Under the pieces are notes generated by a model. The model did no database searches. It was not told the DNA's origin and was given only the letters and a program-made list of their open reading frames with translations. Shown here one piece after another: positions 1 through 8,349 of a stretch of DNA of 17,763 nucleotides. Each line of letters begins with the position of its first letter. Positions within the stretch are counted from its first letter, which is position 1. A program made the position numbers and the translations under genes. The stretch comes from CAZFUY01 sp964522445 (GTDB taxonomy: Bacteria; Pseudomonadota; Gammaproteobacteria; SZUA-229), in NCBI GenBank assembly GCA_964522445.1, contig CAZFUY010000066.1, positions 1 to 17,763 of the forward strand, in the 5' to 3' direction.

Positions 1-643
1 GACCTTTTTCCTGTTTGGCTAACTCCACTTCATCACGTAACTGAATATCCTTATTGTCCGGCTCTAGCCATTTTGCAAAACCAATATTATCCACTGTATA
101 TTCATGCGCACAATACAACCGGGTTTCAGCAGGCAATGCAGACAATCGCATCATTGATGTCGCCATCTGCTCAGCCGTACCACTAAATATTTTTCCACAT
201 CCACAACCAAAAATTGTATCACCACAAAATAAAGCACCTTCACCATAATAAGCAACATGATCGAGCGTATGCCCTGGTATAGCAATCACATTAAAATGAA
301 TACCTAATTCAGGTATTTCAACACTATCTCCATCACTAACAGGCTGTGTAATAAATTCAGTTATGGGCAAATCTATTGATAAAGGTGAATCTGAAATAAT
401 ACTGTTAGAACAAATAACCTTAACCTGCGGATACTGTTTTACTATTTTTGCAACACCACCCGTATGATCATAATGTTGATGAGTTATTAAAATTGCTACG
501 GGCTGTAGTGATTCATTTTCAAGAAATGAGATTATCTTTTTCTCATCACCCGGATCAACAAGCACAACCTGTTTGCTATTATCTTTTTGCAGCATCCAGA
601 TATAATTATCTGAAAAAGCCGGAATGGGTTTTATATTTAGCAT
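1..643 (-). CDS. gloB: Hydroxyacylglutathione hydrolase (glyoxalase II), 3' end cut off by window
   Basis: Second enzyme of the glyoxalase pathway: it hydrolyses S-D-lactoylglutathione to D-lactate and glutathione in the cytoplasm, completing methylglyoxal detoxification. I translated the minus strand from the ATG at 643-641 (protein begins MLNIKPIPAFSDNYIW) and the frame stays open to base 1, giving 214 residues of a family usually about 250 long. The metallo-beta-lactamase zinc motif is THQHYDH at residues 54-60 (H55, H57, D59, H60). It is followed by PGHTLDH, the bridging aspartate in FCGDTIFGCGCGK, and the last histidine in YCAHEYT, so all metal ligands of the visible part are present. 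The THHHxDH form is more usual, and Gln at the second position is a mild variation. The start is preceded only by a weak purine stretch (GGGATTTGAATC). It is divergent from xthA, with an 89-base shared spacer. Confidence 0.93.
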   Translation of the reverse strand, partial: MLNIKPIPAFSDNYIWMLQKDNSKQVVLVDPGDEKKIISFLENESLQPVAILITHQHYDHTGGVAKIVKQYPQVKVICSNSIISDSPLSIDLPITEFITQPVSDGDSVEIPELGIHFNVIAIPGHTLDHVAYYGEGALFCGDTIFGCGCGKIFSGTAEQMATSMMRLSALPAETRLYCAHEYTVDNIGFAKWLEPDNKDIQLRDEVELAKQEKG

Positions 644-732
644 GATTCAAATCCCATATAATCAGTACGAGAAAAATTTTGTAATTAATGCTAGTGTATG
701 CCGCGTTTAGCAGATAATCAAAATATAAAAAC

Positions 733-1548
733 ATGAAAATAATTTCTTTTAATACCAATAGCATCCGTATGCGTCAGCATCAACTTGAAGCCCTGATCCA
801 GACACATCAACCCGATATAATCGGCATTCAGGAAACCAAAGCTCAGGATGTAGATTTCCCTGTAGATATGATTCACGAACTGGGATATAAAGCGGCTTTT
901 CATGGCCAGAAAACACACTACGGTGTTGCACTGTTATATAAGCAGGAACCTGTTGAGATTCAGAAAGGTTTTGCAGGTGACAATGAAGATTCTCAGCGTC
1001 GTTTTATTTCTGCTACATTTGAGAATAATGGTAAAAAACTAACCGTTATGAATGGCTACTTTCCACAGGGAGAGAGCAACGATCATCCCACTAAATTTCC
1101 TGCCAAAAAGAAATTTTATGCCGACCTGACACAGTTAATTACTGAACAATACAAACCCGATGACCCGCTTGTTGTTATTGGCGATATGAATATTGCACCT
1201 GTTGATAATGATATCGGTATCGGTGCTGACAATGCCAAACGCTGGCTAAAAACAGGAAAATGCAGTTTTCTACCAGAAGAACGTGAGTGGCTACAAAAAC
1301 TATATGACTGGGGATTACACGATACTTATCGAAATCAATACCCTGATGTAAGTGACCGCTTTAGCTGGTTTGATTACCGCAGCAAGGGCTTTGATAAAGA
1401 CCCTAAACGCGGGCTGCGCATTGATTTAATCCTGGCGACAAAACCTCTTCTGGATAAATGCACAGACACGGGTATAGATTACAATATTCGAGCCATGGAG
1501 AAACCATCTGATCATTGCCCTATCTGGGCTGAGTTTGATGGTATTTAA
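733..1548 (+). CDS. xthA: Exodeoxyribonuclease III (AP endonuclease)
   Basis: A cytoplasmic base-excision repair enzyme that cleaves DNA 5' of abasic sites and has 3'-5' exonuclease and 3'-phosphatase activity. At 271 residues it matches E. coli ExoIII (268) along its whole length. The exonuclease/endonuclease/phosphatase fold is complete: SFNTNSIR with Asn7, IQETK with the metal-binding Glu34, NGYFPQGES, GDMNIAP (Asp/Asn active-site pair), the lysine/arginine-rich KTGKCSFLPEEREW, RFSWFDYRSKGFD, RIDLILA, and the C-terminal catalytic KPSDHCP. The ATG at 733 is the only sensible start because the homologous N-terminus begins there. No strong Shine-Dalgarno precedes it (AATATAAAAAC), so it may be modestly translated. 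It stands alone between divergent gloB and the 263-base spacer before mltF. Confidence 0.97.
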   Translation: MKIISFNTNSIRMRQHQLEALIQTHQPDIIGIQETKAQDVDFPVDMIHELGYKAAFHGQKTHYGVALLYKQEPVEIQKGFAGDNEDSQRRFISATFENNGKKLTVMNGYFPQGESNDHPTKFPAKKKFYADLTQLITEQYKPDDPLVVIGDMNIAPVDNDIGIGADNAKRWLKTGKCSFLPEEREWLQKLYDWGLHDTYRNQYPDVSDRFSWFDYRSKGFDKDPKRGLRIDLILATKPLLDKCTDTGIDYNIRAMEKPSDHCPIWAEFDGI

Positions 1549-1811
1549 GGTCAGTTATTAGTCTAAGCTGTTAAGCTGCTGTTTAAGGAAAATCCTCCGG
1601 ATAGCTTGAGTGGTATCACAACGGGACGGAGCGCAAACAGCGCAATCCATCCCCAGACAAATCAGGTTTAAAATTTACAGCACCCTCCAATCTTAAGGAT
1701 AATACTAGCCTCTTAATCTGGCAGCTACGGGCTATCCCCCAAATGAGTCAAGGCGAGTAGCAACTAAACCGTTATAATAATTAGTAATGAAATTGCTAAT
1801 AGAATATCACT

Positions 1812-3263
1812 TTGCCTAGTCCACTCACCAATCCTCGCTGCCGAACTATGGGTTCCAGCCTGGTACTATTAGCGCTGGTTATCTTATTGTTATTTAAGGG
1901 TATTCCTCTTATATTCCAACCCAGCATACTAAAACAGGTACAGGACTCAGGCGAGCTTGTCGTCATCACTCGCAACAGCCCAACCACCTACTACGAAGGC
2001 CCTGATGGACCAACTGGCTTTGAATATGAGCTTGCTGAATTATTTGCTGAGTCTTTAGGTGTAAAACTAAAAATTGTTATACCCGATAACCTCAATGATA
2101 TTTTTGACATGCTGGATAACAATGAAGCCCATCTGGCCGCCGCTGGGCTTACTATAACCGAAGCTCGAAAAGAACGGGTTCGATTTAGTGCCAGCTATCA
2201 GGAGATTACAGAACAACTGGTCTACCATAATCAGGATGAAGCCCCTGAAAATATCGAAGATTTATCACTGGGCAATCTGGAAGTAATAGCCGGCTCAAGT
2301 CATGTAGAAAGTCTTGAAAAGTTAAAAAAGAAATACCCAGCATTAGAATGGGTTGAACATGACGATATGGAAAGCGAGCAATTACTGCAATTAGTTGAAG
2401 ATCAGGTTATTGATTTTACCATTGCAGATTCAAATGAAGTCGATATGAACCAGCAGTTTTTACTTGAACTACGTGTTGCCTTTAACATATCCGAACCCAA
2501 AAAACTGGCATGGGCTTTTCCAAAAACAAAAGACAGTAGCCTCTATGATAAATCAATGACTTTTTTCTGGCGTATGTTAAACAATGGGAAAATAACTCAG
2601 CTAATTGAAAAACATTACGGTCATGTAACAAAATTTGATTATGTAGGAAATAGAATTTTCATTCGCCATATTGCAACCCGACTAAGCAAATATAGAGAAA
2701 TGTACGAAGCTGCTGCTAAAAAATACAATCTAGACTGGACTCTGCTAGCCGCCATGGGTTATCAGGAATCTCACTGGAATCCAGGAGCAGTGTCACCCAC
2801 AGGTGTTCGCGGCATAATGATGTTAACTCTTGAAACGGCTGCTGCAATGGGCATTAAAAACAGACTTGACCCCAAAAGCAGTATTTTCGGTGGCGCAAAA
2901 TATCTGGATAAAATACGCAGGCGTTTTCCCGAAGAAATAAAAGAACCTAACAGAACCTGGCTAGCAATGGCTGCCTATAATGTAGGCTATTATCATGTCA
3001 TAGATGCAATGAAGATCGCAAAAAAAATGGATAAAAATGCAACAACCTGGGTGGATATAAAAACAACACTACCACTTCTTTCACGTAAAAAATGGTATAA
3101 AAAAACAAAATTTGGATATGCGCGCGGATGGGAACCCGTACGCTATGTTGAAGCCATTCGTCGTTATTATGATTTACTAAATTATCAACTGTCTAAAAAT
3201 AACAAAGAAGAAAAGCCAGTACCAATACATGATGCTTTTTCAATTTTGCCTCCAGTACTTTAA
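1812..3263 (+). CDS. mltF: Membrane-bound lytic murein transglycosylase F
   Basis: Cleaves the beta-1,4 MurNAc-GlcNAc bond of peptidoglycan with formation of 1,6-anhydro-MurNAc, acting from the outer membrane in the periplasm during wall turnover. An N-terminal hydrophobic segment (about residues 14-34, LVLLALVILLLF) is a signal or anchor. It is followed by a solute-binding-protein family 3 regulatory domain (about 40-270) and a C-terminal SLT family 1 domain (about 285-440). The catalytic glutamate is E319 in YQESHWNP, followed by SPTGVRGIMML, AAYNVGYYH and the MltF-typical block SRKKWYKKTKFGYARG. Length is 483 against about 518 in E. coli. A stop codon at 1800-1802 limits the frame, so only TTG 1812 or ATG 1848 can start it. 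Neither has a good Shine-Dalgarno, and ATG 1848 would still leave the hydrophobic segment intact. It converges on the chemosensory cluster with a 23-base gap. Confidence 0.93.
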   Translation: MPSPLTNPRCRTMGSSLVLLALVILLLFKGIPLIFQPSILKQVQDSGELVVITRNSPTTYYEGPDGPTGFEYELAELFAESLGVKLKIVIPDNLNDIFDMLDNNEAHLAAAGLTITEARKERVRFSASYQEITEQLVYHNQDEAPENIEDLSLGNLEVIAGSSHVESLEKLKKKYPALEWVEHDDMESEQLLQLVEDQVIDFTIADSNEVDMNQQFLLELRVAFNISEPKKLAWAFPKTKDSSLYDKSMTFFWRMLNNGKITQLIEKHYGHVTKFDYVGNRIFIRHIATRLSKYREMYEAAAKKYNLDWTLLAAMGYQESHWNPGAVSPTGVRGIMMLTLETAAAMGIKNRLDPKSSIFGGAKYLDKIRRRFPEEIKEPNRTWLAMAAYNVGYYHVIDAMKIAKKMDKNATTWVDIKTTLPLLSRKKWYKKTKFGYARGWEPVRYVEAIRRYYDLLNYQLSKNNKEEKPVPIHDAFSILPPVL

Positions 3264-3286
3264 AATTGAAATTATTGTAGCTACAT

Positions 3287-4972
3287 TTAATCCCATTCAT
3301 AAATCGCCATAATGGCATTACCCTTACCAAGGTGCTTCACATCTTTACAAAGATGCCTTACCAAAGATAAACCTCTGCCAGAAAAACCATTATTATCTTC
3401 CATAGAAATAGATTTTTTATTTTCAAAATCAAAACCTTCACCACTATCAATAACATGAATGGTTAATCGACCTCCACCACCATCCTTTAATTCATGTTGG
3501 AGTTCAATAGAAATTCTACCCTCATCCTTATTGTGCAACCTGTCCGTTTTTTCCTGATAATATTTCATATAACCTTCAGGTGCATCTTTCATTGCTGAAT
3601 CCAGACCAAGAACACCATGATCCAGAGCATTTGCATAAATCTCTGTCAAAATAGTCTGCAATGTTGATTTGCTATTAGGAATGGACTGCAAACCATTAAC
3701 ACCCTGCATCACATAAGGTAACAAATCAAAATGTCTTAAACTATTTACATCTACACTAAACTGCATAGACCAGTCAGCAGGCGTAAATGCAATAACATCT
3801 TCATCATCTGCCACATCAACTATTTCTTTATGACATAACTCCAATAATGTTATGTCATCACTTTGTTCTGCATTGCCACAAAATTTAAGGCAATCATTTA
3901 GTACTTTATCAAATAAATATTCAGGTTTTTTATTAGCATTAACACTTTCTAACAATCGTTCTAAACCATACATCTCACCAAGATCGTTTTCAGCTTCCAT
4001 AATGCCATCAGTAGCCGCAAGAAGGCGATCACCATATTCAAGCGAAGCCATTTCTATTTTTATATTTTCTCCCTTCTGGTTTATGATACCAAGTGGAAGA
4101 TTGTTAGATGAGAATGTTTTAATAATCTTCCCATTTCTATATAAATAAATATCAGGCAAACCACAACTTACAACACTAATTATATTATTATCACGATCCA
4201 CACTAATTAACGCACATGCCATGAACATTTGCGTGGGCAATAATTTATATAGCTTATTATTAATTTCCGTCAACATCTCTTTATACGAAAAACCTTTCTG
4301 CGTCATAGTATAAAAAATATCTGATGCAGGTATTGAACCTAAAGATGCAGACAATCCATGCCCTGTAAAATCACTTATAAGAACATTTAGACCACCGGTC
4401 TGATTGCGCTCAGCTAATATTACATCACCATTAAACATAGACATTGGTGACATAGAAAATCTTAAACCTGTTGATTCCGTTTTCATATCATGATGAACCA
4501 AACCCTGAAATACCTTTTTAGCAACAGTCATTTCCTGCTGCATCTGGCTATGATATTTACTTAACTCAACATTTTGCGCTTCTACTTTTTGATATAAGCG
4601 TCTAATTCTAACCATGGATTCAATTTTTGATTTTAGAATAATATGATTATAAGGTTTAGTTAAAAAATCATCGCCACCTGCCTCAATACATTTTGCTAAT
4701 GCATTCTCATCAGTCATGGCCGTTAAAAATATAATGGGAACAAATGAATCCATATTGCTTTTGATAATTTTGGCTGCTTCATAACCATCCATTACAGGCA
4801 TCATTACATCCAGCAAAATAATATCTATATCATACGCATTAAAAGCATCTACTGCTTTTTGACCGTCTTCTGCTTCAATGCACTGACAACCAATATCTTT
4901 TACCAATGCACGTAAAACCAGACGATTAGTTAAATCATCATCAACAATTAGAATGGTTAGTTTTTCTGACAC
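3287..4972 (-). CDS. HsbR-like response regulator with PP2C phosphatase and GHKL serine-kinase domains
   Basis: A 561-residue, three-domain partner-switching regulator. Residues 1-120 are a receiver: acidic pair D11/D12, phospho-acceptor D55 in LLDVMMP, FLTAMTD, and FLTKPYN. A coiled linker (about 120-160) leads into a SpoIIE/PP2C-type phosphatase (about 170-385), with metal aspartates in FNGDVIL, SDFTGHG, ATDGIMEAE and SDDITLLE. The C-terminus (about 410-561) is a GHKL ATPase of the anti-sigma kinase type: N-box EIYANALDH, DSGEGFDF and GRGLSLVRH. All key residues of both enzyme domains are present, so both activities are likely. This order matches Pseudomonas HsbR, which phosphorylates or dephosphorylates the STAS protein HsbA. 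The start is GTG with a poor Shine-Dalgarno. It follows the HsbA-like gene by 27 bases and is the last gene of the cluster. The phosphodonor for D55 is not shown by sequence; CheA is an inference from context. Confidence 0.9.
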   Translation of the reverse strand: MSEKLTILIVDDDLTNRLVLRALVKDIGCQCIEAEDGQKAVDAFNAYDIDIILLDVMMPVMDGYEAAKIIKSNMDSFVPIIFLTAMTDENALAKCIEAGGDDFLTKPYNHIILKSKIESMVRIRRLYQKVEAQNVELSKYHSQMQQEMTVAKKVFQGLVHHDMKTESTGLRFSMSPMSMFNGDVILAERNQTGGLNVLISDFTGHGLSASLGSIPASDIFYTMTQKGFSYKEMLTEINNKLYKLLPTQMFMACALISVDRDNNIISVVSCGLPDIYLYRNGKIIKTFSSNNLPLGIINQKGENIKIEMASLEYGDRLLAATDGIMEAENDLGEMYGLERLLESVNANKKPEYLFDKVLNDCLKFCGNAEQSDDITLLELCHKEIVDVADDEDVIAFTPADWSMQFSVDVNSLRHFDLLPYVMQGVNGLQSIPNSKSTLQTILTEIYANALDHGVLGLDSAMKDAPEGYMKYYQEKTDRLHNKDEGRISIELQHELKDGGGGRLTIHVIDSGEGFDFENKKSISMEDNNGFSGRGLSLVRHLCKDVKHLGKGNAIMAIYEWD

Positions 4973-4999
4973 AACAAATATCTATATAAAAGTTTTTAG

Positions 5000-5305
5000 T
5001 TATTTAATAGTAAAAAGCTTATCAAAACTAGCAATATCCAGGATTTGTCTAACCTCAGGCGCTACATTTTTAATTATTACTTTTGATGATTGTGACTCAG
5101 CAAACTCTTTCAATAACAGCAACATACCCAAAGCCGAGCTATCAAGATAATCCGTACCTGACAAATCAATCTCATAATTTCCTGAACTTATACTTTCATC
5201 TTTATATGCTTTTCTAAAATCATTATGCATACTAAAATCAAATTTTCCACCAACTTTTAACATTAGTGTTTTTCCATCATCTGATTTACTACTTATTATA
5301 CTCAT
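5000..5305 (-). CDS. HsbA-like STAS anti-sigma factor antagonist
   Basis: A single STAS domain of 101 residues, cytoplasmic, of the anti-anti-sigma type that binds a partner in a phosphorylation-dependent way. The phosphorylation loop reads YLDSSALGML, with S56 at the position of the regulated serine in SpoIIAA and HsbA. The N-terminal GGKFDFSMHNDFRKAY and the C-terminal ASFDKLF also resemble Pseudomonas HsbA from memory. The adjacent downstream gene encodes a matching kinase/phosphatase, so the pair forms a complete switch. Whether the target is FlgM and a diguanylate cyclase, as known for Pseudomonas HsbA, cannot be told here. A good Shine-Dalgarno (AGGAGT, 9 bases before the ATG) precedes it. 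It lies 27 bases downstream of the short receptor gene. Confidence 0.9.
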   Translation of the reverse strand: MSIISSKSDDGKTLMLKVGGKFDFSMHNDFRKAYKDESISSGNYEIDLSGTDYLDSSALGMLLLLKEFAESQSSKVIIKNVAPEVRQILDIASFDKLFTIK

Positions 5306-5332
5306 AATAAATACTCCTATAATTTTATAGCC

Positions 5333-6523
5333 CTAAAATAATTCAACTTCACCTTCATTCATGTCTTTTTGTGATTTGGTCTTTGAATTAAGGTTTTTTG
5401 CCTGTTCAGAAATAACCTCCATATCACTATTAAAACCCTTTAAAATCAATCCATAATCTCTTATTTCTTCATCACCCATATTAATTGATACAAGATTTAA
5501 ACTGACTTTATCAAAAACATCTTTTACCAGACTAATATGTTCATTTACCTGATCACATAATTGCCTGGCTATATCCTCAAACTGAAGTGACCTTATAATA
5601 CCAGATACACTCTCTTCTACCTGAAATGTTATTTCCTGAATACCTTGAAGCCGGCTATTTACCAAACCATTATTTTCATCCATTTTTGTCAACATTTCGT
5701 CAACTCGAACTTTATGCTGCATTGCAACACTCATATCTCGTGATGCTATTTCACCAACAATTTCTTTTGCTTTATCAATATTAATTTTTGACTTACTAAC
5801 AACGCCCTTAATTTTATTATTTAAGCTATTAGAATTTTTTGACAATGCACGAACCTCATCTGCAACAACAGCAAAGCCTCGACCCGCCTCACCTGCCCTT
5901 GCCGCTTCAATTGCTGCATTTAACGCTAACAAGTTAGTTTGTTCAGATATCACACTAATACCTGACAATAATTCATTCACTATTTCCATTTGTTTTTCTA
6001 TATCATCAACGGTATACACCATTGTCATGCCACCACGACTCACTTCTGTAATATTTTCAACAAAATATTCGAGGATATTACGTGTTTCTTCAATAAAAGT
6101 TATATTCTTATCACCTTCTTTTTTATTTGATTCATTTAATGCATTAATTAACTCATGAATCATTATTTCCTGACTTGAAGATTGATCAGACAAGACGGTA
6201 AAACTATTTGAAAACACATTTACCGCATCAGATATAATTTTTTGCAATCTTTCAATGTTTTGAGTAATAACTATCAACTCAGATGAAAGATATTGATATT
6301 GAGTTCTTGCCTGAGAAACAACTTCTTTAAATTCTTCCTTATCAGTATTTATATCATCTTCAACCTGCCCTCTTTTATTTTCTTTTTCAAACCAGAAAAC
6401 ATTCCCCAACCAGGCTAATAACAAGATTATTATTTCAACAAGATTATATTGATAATCATCTATAACTACACCATAGACAATAATCAATACAGAGATTAAA
6501 AGTGCTGGCCAAAATTTAAGCAT
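5333..6523 (-). CDS. Short methyl-accepting-type receptor: TM hairpin, coiled coil, signalling tip, no PAS or HAMP
   Basis: A 396-residue receptor-like protein. Two closely spaced hydrophobic segments at about residues 5-22 and 27-45 form a membrane hairpin with almost no periplasmic loop. The rest is predicted cytoplasmic and mostly helical. The chemoreceptor signalling tip is at about 195-230: EQTNLLALNAAIEAARAGEA and GRGFAVVADEVRAL. No PAS, HAMP or other input domain is apparent. The tip reads SEQTN rather than the AFQTN of the two PAS receptors, and the flanking helices lack the MEELTSTVKNNA-type methylation block seen in those two. It may therefore belong to a different signalling-length class. 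The C-terminus ends GEVELF, nearly the same as the CheD terminus (GDIELF). It is separated from cheB by 26 bases. It could be a CheB/CheD-linked accessory protein rather than a true array receptor. Confidence 0.85.
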   Translation of the reverse strand: MLKFWPALLISVLIIVYGVVIDDYQYNLVEIIILLLAWLGNVFWFEKENKRGQVEDDINTDKEEFKEVVSQARTQYQYLSSELIVITQNIERLQKIISDAVNVFSNSFTVLSDQSSSQEIMIHELINALNESNKKEGDKNITFIEETRNILEYFVENITEVSRGGMTMVYTVDDIEKQMEIVNELLSGISVISEQTNLLALNAAIEAARAGEAGRGFAVVADEVRALSKNSNSLNNKIKGVVSKSKINIDKAKEIVGEIASRDMSVAMQHKVRVDEMLTKMDENNGLVNSRLQGIQEITFQVEESVSGIIRSLQFEDIARQLCDQVNEHISLVKDVFDKVSLNLVSINMGDEEIRDYGLILKGFNSDMEVISEQAKNLNSKTKSQKDMNEGEVELF

Positions 6524-6549
6524 TTATATTGTTCTCTCAAAAAAAATCA

Positions 6550-7647
6550 TTAACTACTCCTTTGACAATACTTAATAATTTCACCTGCCACTTTACTTAG
6601 TGACACTTCTTTTTCAACAGCTCCTAGCTTTACAGCCGCACCTGGCATCCCCCAAACCACACAACTTTTTTCATCTTGTGCAATATTAAATGCATCCTGT
6701 TGTTTCATTTCTAACATTCCCTGAGCACCATCTGCTCCCATACCTGTCAACATTACTCCCATTGCATTAGGCCCTGCACACTGCGCAACGGATCTAAACA
6801 TAACATCCACACTGGGTTTATGACGATTTACCTCTGGGCCATCGTTAATAACACAGTAATATTTAGCACCACTTCGCCTGACCATTAAATGTTTGTCACC
6901 TGGCGCTACAAATGCACTTCCTGGACGAATCAAATCACCATCTTTAGCTTCTGATACATTTAACTGAGTAATTTCATTTAATCGATTTGCAAATGATGAG
7001 CTAAAAGCACCAGGTATATGCTGTGAAATAACAATACCTGCAACATCTGAAGGCAGGCTTAAAAGGACATCTTTAACCGCTTCTGTTCCACCAGTTGATG
7101 AACCTATAGCAATTATTTTATCTGTGGTATTTAAAAAATTTCCTTTTCCTGTTGATGCAGCCAGCACAGCATCAGCTGATAGTTTTTTACCTGTTTTTTC
7201 TACTTTAACCTTAGCTCTAGTTCGAGCTCGCTCCAGAACATTAACCGAAACAGTGGCCGCAGCTTTAACCTTTTCAAGAATTTCATCTCTATAATCCTTA
7301 ATAGCTGCATTTACATCCATTTTGGGTTTTGATATAAAATCAATAGCTCCAAGTTCAAGAGCTTCCAGTGTGACACCTGCTCCCGCTTCTGTAAGAGTAG
7401 ATATCATAATGACTGGAATAGGTCGTAGACGCATTAAATTTCTTAAAAAAGTAATGCCATCCATTTTAGGCATCTCAACATCAAGGGTAATAACATCTGG
7501 GTTTAATTTTTTAATTTTATCACGGGCAATAAATGGATCTGCTGCTGTTCCTACAACTTCTATTTTAGGATCTGATGTTAATATTTCAGTCAGAACCTTT
7601 CTAATCAAGGCGGAATCATCAACTATTAATACTTTTATTTTTGGCAT
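6550..7647 (-). CDS. cheB: Protein-glutamate methylesterase/glutamine deamidase CheB
   Basis: Removes methyl groups from receptor glutamates and can deamidate glutamines, giving negative feedback in adaptation. It is 365 residues long. The N-terminal receiver (1-120) has D10/D11, phospho-acceptor D56 in TLDVEMP, MISTLTE and FISKPK. A charged linker (about 125-175, rich in Lys/Arg) leads to the CheB methylesterase domain with the catalytic triad S184 (AIGSSTGG), H210 (ISQHIPG) and D306 (LTGMGADG). The complete triad and receiver imply a normal CheA-regulated enzyme. The ATG at 7647 is preceded by a weak, A-rich leader (AAGATATAAAAAAAT). A 65-base AT-rich spacer separates it from cheD upstream. 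Confidence 0.97.
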   Translation of the reverse strand: MPKIKVLIVDDSALIRKVLTEILTSDPKIEVVGTAADPFIARDKIKKLNPDVITLDVEMPKMDGITFLRNLMRLRPIPVIMISTLTEAGAGVTLEALELGAIDFISKPKMDVNAAIKDYRDEILEKVKAAATVSVNVLERARTRAKVKVEKTGKKLSADAVLAASTGKGNFLNTTDKIIAIGSSTGGTEAVKDVLLSLPSDVAGIVISQHIPGAFSSSFANRLNEITQLNVSEAKDGDLIRPGSAFVAPGDKHLMVRRSGAKYYCVINDGPEVNRHKPSVDVMFRSVAQCAGPNAMGVMLTGMGADGAQGMLEMKQQDAFNIAQDEKSCVVWGMPGAAVKLGAVEKEVSLSKVAGEIIKYCQRSS

Positions 7648-7712
7648 ATTTTTTTATATCTTAAATTATAAAATGTAAAACTTAATATTTATTAAAATAA
7701 TTTTAAATCTAA

Positions 7713-8345
7713 TTAAAATAACTCAATATCACCCTGTACCGGCTCAACTTTCAAATGATCCATATAACTTTTCTCGCGATTAACAATCGTATCATTATGC
7801 ATAGACTGTAGTTTTTTCATTCTTGCTTTCCCTGTTTTTGGGAAATAGATAACCTTTCTTGGATAGTTACCTCCTAAGTCTTCCGCTATTGATTTAAAAC
7901 CTTCTGTCGCAAGATACTCCAGTACAAAATCAATATTTTTTTTACCAACATCCATCATGGCCTGCATTATTTTTCCACCACCAAATAATTTAAATTCAAG
8001 ATTTTTTCTCTGGCCACCATTTTGAATAATATCGTTAATAAGATGCTCCATTGCAAAATTTCCATAACGTGCTGCATCACTAATTATAGAATCAGGATTT
8101 ACGCCCTTATTTATAGGTAACATAAAATGATTCATACCACCTATACCTAGACGGACATCTCTTATACATGCAGAAACACAGGAACCCAAAACTGTCGTAA
8201 CACATTCATTATTTTTTGTAACATAATATTCACCTGGTAAAATCTTGGCAGTAAAACAGTCCTGGGTTCTATCCCAATATCTTTTTACATGAGAAAAACC
8301 TTCTAAAGCAGGTGGCATCTCTTGTATATTTGAAGTTACAGGCAT
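7713..8345 (-). CDS. cheD: Chemoreceptor glutamine deamidase CheD
   Basis: Deamidates specific glutamines of chemoreceptors to glutamate, preparing methylation sites; in some bacteria it also binds CheC or CheY-P. It is 210 residues long. The papain-like CheD core is present: C56 in VLGSCVSAC, H73 in GGMNHFMLP, a threonine at about residue 50, then EHLINDI, LFGGGKIM, and the late block RKVIYFPKTGKARMKKL typical of gammaproteobacterial CheD. An N-terminal extension of about 30 residues precedes the catalytic fold. The protein ends in QGDIELF, a tail nearly repeated at the C-terminus of the short receptor two genes downstream. The start is four bases after the cheR stop, so translation is probably coupled. 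Confidence 0.95.
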   Translation of the reverse strand: MPVTSNIQEMPPALEGFSHVKRYWDRTQDCFTAKILPGEYYVTKNNECVTTVLGSCVSACIRDVRLGIGGMNHFMLPINKGVNPDSIISDAARYGNFAMEHLINDIIQNGGQRKNLEFKLFGGGKIMQAMMDVGKKNIDFVLEYLATEGFKSIAEDLGGNYPRKVIYFPKTGKARMKKLQSMHNDTIVNREKSYMDHLKVEPVQGDIELF

Positions 8346-8349
8346 AGTG

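Noticed and set aside
448..645. 65-residue ORF on the plus strand opposite gloB
   Set aside because: It is antisense to the conserved zinc-binding region of gloB, has no ribosome binding site, and has no recognisable protein character.
644..732. Sigma-70 promoter for xthA in the gloB-xthA spacer
   Set aside because: TTGTAA and GATAAT are present but 28 bases apart; no pair with 16-18 base spacing was convincing.
1549..1811. 263-base spacer between xthA and mltF as a possible small RNA or gene
   Set aside because: No tRNA, rRNA or riboswitch-like fold, no hairpin followed by a T-run, and no credible short ORF with a ribosome binding site was found by eye. I see nothing to support a feature.
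3262..3286. Bidirectional terminator between convergent mltF and the HsbR-like gene
   Set aside because: Only a weak A/T stem (CAATTTT/AAAATTG) and a 10-base palindrome TGTAGCTACA are visible; neither has a G+C-rich stem or a proper T-tract.
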